A DNA stretch of 64,000 nucleotides from Diplonema papillatum (Eukaryota > Euglenozoa > Diplonemea > Diplonemida > Diplonemidae): NCBI GenBank assembly GCA_030068145.1, contig JAPJBO010000008.1, positions 248,001 to 312,000 of the forward strand, read 5' to 3'. Positions 38,801 through 47,800 of this stretch are shown here, one piece after another. Numbering within the stretch: position 1 is the first letter of the stretch; every line of letters starts with the position of its first letter. The translations under genes were made by a program, and so were the position numbers. The notes under the pieces are model-generated. The model made no database searches. It saw only the letters and a list, made by a program, of their open reading frames with translations, and was not told the DNA's origin.

Positions 38801-41800
38801 GGCACACCAATGCCCTCGAAAGTGAAAAACGGACACACGTGCCCGCCCTCGTACTCGCCGACTCAGTCTCTGGAATCGCAAGAAAGCCAAACCCCGCTAG
38901 CTCCACAAATGCTCGACCTTGACGACGCAATGGCAGGTGACGACGTCATCCGATAACCTGACTTTCAAGGCAGTGCATGCTAATCCATGTGGTTCATGTA
39001 CTTAAAAGAACTCAATGCTTAACAAAATTTGACGTGGGCGGCTTTGGGTTTACACCTGAATGACACCTCAATACAAAAAAAGTTGTCAACAACTAACAAG
39101 TAATAAGCATTTATTCGGCAAGATAATTTCCGTTTATTTTGTCGAGGTGTCGGTTTTAGTCCCGAGGGAGGCCCGAGGGGGGGTTTGCAACCCCGAGCCA
39201 CGAGTGGCGACCACTTCCCCTGCAGTCGGCCCTGGTGAAGGTGGGACGGAAGAGCTTCCGGTACACACTTCAAAGTCGACGGCGAGCTCCGCCGTCGAGA
39301 CGTCACCCGCCACCGACCAGCACTTCCCATCCAGTCAATACTGCAGCTCCCGGAACTACCTCTCTCCTCCGACCGCCGCGAAGGTCTCCGGTCCCGCGAT
39401 CGCTTCGAAATCCGGCCGGCGCGTGATATATATATATATATCAGAGTATATATGCTCTCCTTTTTGCCGCAGCTAATCCTGTCACTACCTGTCAAACCGT
39501 GACTCCCAGTCTGTCCTTCCTTCTCATCCTATTCGTTCCTCTTCGGGGCACGCATAGCACAGGGCCGCTCTGCGCAAGTTGGAGCCGTAGTGCTGCACCT
39601 TTGTCTGGAGATCTTCCGGGCAGTGTCGTAGCGACGACGGACGGGACACCGTTGAGCATGCGTGCGAGGGTACTCGGAAAACTTTTACAAACCGTCGGGG
39701 ATGCGCTGGAGCGAAACGGCGACGGACCGCTTTTGCCAGGCAGGAAACTGGAGAAATAGGGTCGCTGAGAACCGTGGGAGCCCCTCCGTGCCTCACGGGG
39801 TACGAGATGAGGCCGATCTTCCGTGGTGGTACGGAGACGATGGAAGTGCTCGAGACACAGGTGACGACGGCACGAGTTCAGCGGCGAGGCGCGGGGGATG
39901 GATCTTTTCCCGACAAGTGCGGCGTGTGATAGCGCCGGGGCAAGTCGGCGTGATGCTGTGAGGTCCACCACAAGGATGACGACGGCCTAGCGGTGAAGTT
40001 CTGCCGGCAACACCGCATGACGCAATGCGCGACGTGTAAGACGATAGCAGAGTGCTGCCGCAACGGACACCTGACCATGGCATGCCGACGTGTGCACTGC
40101 AGCCGGCTCGCGGACTTGCGAAGTCGAAGGCCCAAACTGTGCTGTCGGAAGGGGCACCACCGGGCGGCCTTGGCGAGCGGAGAAGACAGCAAAGAAGAAG
40201 ACGAAGGCGGAGCAGCCCCGTGTCTGCACCGAAGGTGGCGAAGAGGGAAAACGCTCCCAGAAGCAGCGGGAGAAGATGGGTCCGAAGAGCGGGAAACCTC
40301 ATCGCTCGGTGGCCAAGGTCGAGAAGACGGCGCCAACGCGAGCGAAGAAGCGGCAAACGGACTCCGCCGGAGCCTGTCCCTGCCGCCATAGCCATCTTAT
40401 CCTCGGTCTTCAGCATGGCCATTCTGACTGTCATTCTGGTTATCAACCATACTCCTCGCTCGGGTTGCCGTCTTCGACCGCGACCGCCTCTGATAGTTTG
40501 GGTTAGAATGCAAATAATCTGTGGCGATTATTTGCATCGCCGGTGTCGCGGTTATCTCTTCGTAGGTGATGTGTCATGGTTTCGCCTCTTTAGCTTGTCT
40601 TGATCGTCGCGCTCAGGCGCGCGTTTGGTGCCTCGCTTCTTCTTCGATTGCTCGTCCAGGTTCATCGGTTGCGCGTCGATTTCTGCTTCTTCAAGGCGCT
40701 AGGGCGATGACCGTGTTGCCTTCTGTGGGGTCGTCTGCCCGCTCGGCTTCTTCGCTTGCGCTTCGATGCGTACTTTGCGCTTTTTGATACTAGAACAGAG
40801 AGACAGCGAGTCCTTCTTGTGTGGGGTAGTCACACCTTCGCAGTCCCAGGACCTCCACCCACTTGCAAACAGCCGTCGACTGACCTTTCCGGGAGGGGAC
40901 GAGTTGGAATGCGGAGAGCTTCCGGTTTCTCCCAGAGTAGAGGAGCTGAAGCAAACGCCACCTGGGCCTCTGAACGTGATTGCGGATCACCTTCTTGCCC
41001 AAACCCAAGAGAGATTAGAGTGTCGGAATGGCGCGCAAGGAGAGGCTCTTGGCTTGTTTGCTTCTTTCGCTGGCGGGAGGGAGATTTCGGACTCGGGAAA
41101 GCCTTGGGTTCTTCGGGCTCTGCATCCTTCTGTTCCAGAGATCGTAGAGTAGTTTTCCCGCAACCGACTTTTTTGCGAGTCCTACGATAGCGGTCGAGTC
41201 TACTTTTTTCAAAAAATCCTTCATGCGCATTCCACGGCGGCACGGAAGCACCACCCCCGACGCCCCCTGTCCACCGACAGGCTCCATTTTTCGAAAGGCT
41301 TGGCCCTGTTGTGGAAGGCTCAAGCAAGAGGAACCGTTTTGGTCACTCCAAACCTCCGGGTTTTGCGCCGGTGCATGGCGTTTGAAAAAATTCCCCTACA
41401 AAATTTAAAAAAGGACACCCCAAGGTCAGTTCCCCGTAGTTCCCCCGTAGTTCCCCTTGGCTATGCCGACCACACCAACTACGCATTTCTTTCTACCGAT
41501 CTACCACATGGGTCTCATTAGAGCTACCAGTGGAGGATCTGGCTAAGCACTGATGCACTTCTCCGGAACTGCTATCACTTGTTCTAAAAAGCCACGTGGC
41601 GGAACAGAAAGTTCTGACGACGTGCCTCACATTGCCCCCCTGAGCGGACGTGAGACAACTGACAACACACTAAACATCTTCTTTGATAGAAGACATCCCC
41701 ATCAGCTTCAATGATACTCCAAAGTAAAGCCGGAATACCCTCCCAACCCCTACGTGCGAAATAATACAACCTTTCAGAACATGTTGCAGTTCACCAGTAC

Positions 41801-44800
41801 ACCTCGTGGAAAATGTCTGCAGCAGGAAAAGCCAGCTACGCCTGCCCAACTCCATGGTCCCAAGGGCAGTTAGCTCTTCAATAGCTCTCTGTTAGTTGCC
41901 ATGGAGGAGAAAGAGCACAAAGGTAAATGTCGGCGACTTCAGAAAGAGAAAGTATCCTGAATTCCGTTTTCACAAATGCCGATAGCTTTGAAGTCAACAC
42001 TTTCGTCCTGCTTTAAGGGTCACGCAAAAACCCAACCACTACCACTCTTGTTTAGATATGCCGCCACAATATACCCTGCTTGCTCCAAACCTGTAAACCG
42101 AGTCCGCACTCTAGCCAGACATCATCACAATACGGAAAGTTACGTTGCGTTCAGAAATGGAAAAATGTCAACTAAATTGCCTGTCACAAAACGCCAGCAA
42201 ACAAAACGCTATCCGCTCGCACTCTAGACGTCGAAGCAAAAAAACGTAGCAGAACGTAAACCTGGGAAGCAGTATCCAGGGCCTGGCCGAAAGCCCCATA
42301 GGCAACTAAAACAGCAGTTCAACGGAGTTACGGCGTTATAACTGGGGTCGACGACACTTAAATTCCCTGGGCGACCGGCCGTTGAATAATGGAGTGAAGG
42401 GTTTTTATCCTTATTGATGAATGGTCGCTCTCCTAAAATACAAAGGACACTCATCGGTGTTTGACGGGTGCTCGGGCTGGGTTTCCCGAGCAACAAGGGC
42501 GTAACACCCCTTGGCCTCAGTCATAAATTTACTAACCTGCTACTTACCTAAATACTGCGGACAGTCCATCCCAAATGTGGAAAAAACATAACGAAGGAAA
42601 ATCCGGTATTTCCGATACCAAGGGAAAAAAAATCATCAGGTAAGAAAGGAACAAAAGGGAAATCATTTTTGAACAAAGGATCAACAGAGGCTTACACGAA
42701 CAAAACAGGCAACCACCAAGGCATTCCATTCGGCAAAGGTTCCAAAGGCAAGAAAGGTAAAGCAAACAAAGACTTCAAAGCCAACAGACAATTCAACAAC
42801 CTCCCCAAAACGCCTATGTTCAAGACAAACCCTGTCGAGACACAGCTCCCCCAACTTCCACGCAAGACTTCCGCTTCCAAAAACCACAGCCACTGAACTT
42901 GACAGGCTTGACAATTAAGCTTCTGTCGCAAGCAGGCTTGCTCTCACCGAAGAGGTTTTTGATTGCCGCCGCCACTAAGGAAGGAGACAAACTCACCGTC
43001 TTCTACAACAGAAAGGTGGGAGCATACGTCCTATTCAGAAGACTGGAGACTGTCCTCCGCCAAGGCCTAAAACCGCCTCTGAAGGTGGCGCAAGTCCTCG
43101 TGGTAGAAGAAGTCACCCAGACTAAGGAAAGCCACGGAATACAAAGAGAAGAGAAACGAGACAAGAGTCTGCTCGTGCAACAACCACCAGAGCACCCCAC
43201 GGCTGGCACGAAGTCAGAACGGACCCGTTCCTTGTCTCCTTCAACAGATACGAAGTCCTCAGAAGCAGAGCGGCTTTTGAGGTCACCGATACAAAGTCGT
43301 ATCACGATGACGGCCGGTTCAACAAATCTGTCTTCCTAAACGCATGCAGCAAGGCTCTCCCGTTGATCAAGGAGAAGTACAAGTGGGATGTTCCCCACGT
43401 TACCGGTGACCTTGAACAGAAAGGAGTCATCTACGACCTCGCCAACGAAGCAGGTAACCTGCTCTGCGTTGGTCAGACGAGTGGGAAGGCCTTCACGAGA
43501 GTGTCTGCCCATTTTTCAAGCGCACGTAGCAAACAAAGGAGACAGCAACAGCCCACGAAGATAGAAAAATACCTTATCCGAAGACAATCGCCGCTCCTAG
43601 CAGTTGTCCTAGAAAAGGTTGCCTTCACTCCTCAATCGGCCAACTCCAATAAAAGAAACAAATTTCTTTTTCACCGGCAGGCGCTCCCCCGCGAGTACCA
43701 CTACATCAATACGTTGAAACCCCCTCTTAACCAAAAAGGCCTTTATTCAACAGCAGTGGGAAAGCGGAACAGGAAGAACAACAGAAAAGAAAGAACCGCC
43801 GCATCTTCTCAGAAACGTGCCAGCCGCTGCGAGACCGCAGACCAGATCAGAGAACTGCGAGGCACCACCCCCGTCCTTATTGAGAAAGGCAGATGGAAAG
43901 GCATAAAACGCCACCTTAACACCCTCTTTCAACTGGACGAAGCTGCCCTAGCGGAATACGACCTCGATAACTGGCAGCTACGCCGAGTTACTCGAGTCTT
44001 AACTTTCATGCGTCGCTTCCTCGTTGGTGAGTTCTTCACAACTAAGGTAGAAGTGCTCGAAAGAAAGGTGATCGCACGACTCACACCGTTTTCCCTTATG
44101 AAGTTGCAAAAAAAAATATTTTTCGATAAATTGGCTCAAACTTAACTTCACACACAAAACAATTGATGCCATTCAGCTCGGCCATGTCCTACGCAGTCAG
44201 AAGGTTGTTGACGCCTGCCCTGCACCGGAACTAATGAGCAAAACGAGAATATGCAATAAACCTGGTCCTCCCACATCAAGTTTTCTGCTTAATGTGACTG
44301 AAGAAAGTCTCAACACCCTGCAAGTAGACTTTCAAGACCTCACAAAGTCTTGCCCTTGTTCACAGTTCCTCAAAGATAACACGGCCGACGTTACCCATGA
44401 GGGACATGTAATGTGCACGGCCCACGACATCAAAATGGACGAAGAGCTACTTCACCTATTCGACATGGGGCTCAAACACAGACTACCTTCACATATCGAC
44501 CATGTGTTCGAAAACATGGAAAACGACATCTCTTCCTACGTGACTTCCACGTTTAAAGCTCCCACTTAGTGCAAGAGAAGTTAACAGACGTCATTGTCGC
44601 CGAAATGAAAGCGAGGTTTGCCATATGGGTCAATGCCAAAACCCCCCCCCCCCCCTTTGGGAGGGGGGGGGTGGGGGTACCATACCCCCCCCCCCCCCAG
44701 GGTGCGCACTAAGGGACGTTGCCCCTGTTGCACGTTGCACCCCTTTTGGGGGGGGGGGGGGGGGGGGCAGTGCTGACACTACCCTGAGGGCCCCCAACGA

Positions 44801-47800
44801 CTTTGCAAGGGACCACCCACCGTGGTGACCACCTTAGAGAGTGACAGGTAGCGTCCCCCCTCCACAGTGAAAATAGCCTGTATATAGGGGGGGGGGGGGG
44901 GCAAGGGTACCTGTAAATCCAGGGCCTCCAGGGCCCGGGGCCCGGGCCCCGGGCCCCGGGTTAGCGCTAGGGTCCAGATAGGGTCCAGGCCCACGGTAAT
45001 CACGCCATCCAAGGATGGAATCTTCAATATTGCAGCTTCCACAACAAGCGGAGAGCAAGACGAGAAAAATCAAGAAATAAGCTTGATAAAATTTGATAAA
45101 AAAAGCTCACAGTCGTGCATTTACCATATGGGCTGAGCAGGCGGAGGCTCTAAGGTGAAATGGTCAAAATGCCCTGGGAAAAATGTAGGACAAAAACTTT
45201 CCGAAATGCGGGTTTTTAGGGATTCCGGCCCAAAAAAAAAAAAAAAATTCAACGCCCACCTTGCCACCTGTGACCTTGGGTGAGCCGTGGTACCCTTTAG
45301 GCAGCCAGCTAGACCTGCCAGAACCTGAAAACCTCCTTCAGGTTTCGTGGCTGTGTCAAAAAATACATTCCGAGGACGTTTTTGAACGCTTTTGAATCCG
45401 TTGAGCTCAAGGACAGTCTGGGGCCCTGGAATGGAATTGTAAACGAATTGCATCTTGTACCAAAGAGTTTTTCCTTTGGTAATCGTTCAGGGCCAAAAAC
45501 CCTGGAAAATTTTCCAGGGCCCGGGCCCCGGATTACAGGTACCCCTGGGGGGGGGGGGGGGGGGGGGGGGGGGGGTCAGGTCAGATTCTGCCAACGACTC
45601 CGCAATCTGGCCGCTTAGGGCCACCCCTGGGGGGGGGGGTCGTTTTGGGGGCTGTTTTTGGGGTGTTTGCCAGACCCCCCGGTGCCGAGTGGGTACTCCG
45701 TTTCCTCCAGATGAATCCGTTCTCCTCGTTTTCGAAATCGAAACCCACTTTTGCGGAAAAAAAGGTCAATCCCCACCAAAATGTTTTCCTGCACTTTTTT
45801 GGCAGGGAAATGTACATAGCAACTTTTGAGCAAAGTCAGTTTCCCCGAAAACCAAGATTCCTGCAGTGCACTCAAAAATCAGCCAAAATCTGGAAAATTG
45901 GCCCAAAAAGTGAAAATTCGAGCAAATTTGGCCGATTTACCATGTGCTTTCCCCAAAATGCCAATACCCCCCAAAAGCTGTTTTCAGGCAAATCCGCTGG
46001 GAAACGTACTTAGAGAGTTTCGAAACAACGGCACCAAGAAAACCACGAAAGGGCAGATTTTCCCGGTTTCAGCCTGTGTTTTGCACGTCAAATTTCAGGC
46101 CTCACAGACGAACCGAGGACGGAGTGGAAAGATCCATCGCGAAAGAGCGCGTTTGAGGGGGTCCCCGGAAAAAAGGGTGGGGGGGTCCCCGGCCACCAGG
46201 TTCACCAAACAGGACCCCCCCCCCCCCCCAGGCATCTTGTTAAGAACCATCCATCCATCCATCAGCCGGCTGACCCCCCCCCCTCAGGCTATTTTCACTG
46301 TGGAGGGGGGAGACACTACCTGTCACACTCGAAGGTGGTCACCACGGTGGGCGGTCAGAAAAAAAAAATTTTTTTTTTGCCCCAAATACCCCAAATACCA
46401 CACTTTGGAAAATTTTTGTGGGCCCACTTTTGGCAGGGAATTTTGACCATTTCACCTTAGAGAATTTGACCACCCAGCCTCCAAGGCAACTGCACTGTAG
46501 AGGGGGGGGGGTCTGGTTTATCCGGCCATCCGGCCAAAGTGGCTGATCCTTAACAAGAGCGCTGCCCCCCCCCCCCCCCCCCCCTTCCAAATTTAGCAGA
46601 CGTTGACATTGCCCGTTGCACCCCCCAATCCTTAGTGCGCCCCCTGCCCCCCCCTTTGCGGCTTACACGGTGCACTAGTCAAGGACTTTTTTGACTTTGA
46701 CTAGTGGTTTTACTAGTCAAAATTTTGACTAGTAAAATGACTAGTGCCACTAGTAAAGATGACTAGTGCACTAGTAAAAATGACTAGTGCACTAGTAAAA
46801 ATGACTAGTGATTTAGACAAAATCCACCTAACCTGGACCCAAATCCTGGGTGTTTCGAGAGTTTTCGAGGGGTTTCACGGCACTACCGTGACCACCGGTG
46901 CCCAGACACCACAAACCACCTGGGCAACCCCAGTTTTCGCGAGCGACAGGCCGAGTTGCGAGGTTTTTGGTTGGAAAGTTCCTGAGCTTGTATGGCTTAG
47001 CAAACATAGTGCAAACGACAGTGCTATCCCTACGGTGAGGTCAGAGACATGTCGTGACAGGTCTCAGACACTGGACATAATGCGGGCTTCCGACCACATT
47101 CAAACTCTGGTCCGTAGATTCGGCTTGTCGCTCATGGCGCTCCTATCGCCTTGGCATCGCACCCGACACAGTGCATTTACAGTAGTGGGTTCCCTAAAAC
47201 CCACGAAGAAATGAGAGATGGTCGGCAGGTCTTCTTGCCGAGCTTCCCAACATGAATGTGCAACAGGTGCTGATTTTGTCCGCCTGCGAACTGTTTGCAG
47301 GCAAGGCTTTGTGTTGTGCACATTCCACAAATAGTTGCTCACTGCTATGTGCTCCGCTTTCAAGTGTTGGAGGCACTCTCTCATGGAGTGCTTGGAGACT
47401 TCCTCTTTCACGCCGCCGCGGAAAACCATTCTTGTAGCCTGTGGCGCGCGCGTTGTGTGCCAGTCAACACGTCGTGGTGCTTTGTCCGGTCATTTCGAAT
47501 GCCTGGAAGTCACGTTTCTTTGTCTTTTCGGGACGTGAAGACGACCATTGAGCCCACCGATCAATTGCTCAAAGCTTTCGTCGGGTGGGACACCAGCAGG
47601 TTCTGGTTTCTACTCGTCGGGTTTACGGCACGGTGAATCGCGTAGCCGGTGTACTTTTTGTGGAAACAGCTTCTTTCGCATCTTCGGTTGTTCACATACG
47701 ACGATAGAAATCACCGCCTCGGAGTAGCTTGAACTCACAACGCACTGTCTATCGGGCATTGGGAGCTACTAGTAGTAAGTGCGGAAGAGCATGAGGCAGG

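Larger units (their letters stand above)
33332..38971 (+). mobile_element. LINE with AlkB-like domain, 2A peptide, endonuclease and RT; intact frame
   Basis: Non-LTR retrotransposon in the large intron of the BAR gene, bounded by perfect 54-bp duplications. The frame is open from the first base of the element (and into the left duplication) to the stop at 38954-38956, with no early ATG, so this copy is probably 5'-truncated. There is no poly(A) tail; the 3' end is ACTTTCAAGGC. Unbroken coding and identical duplications indicate recent insertion. Confidence 0.95.
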
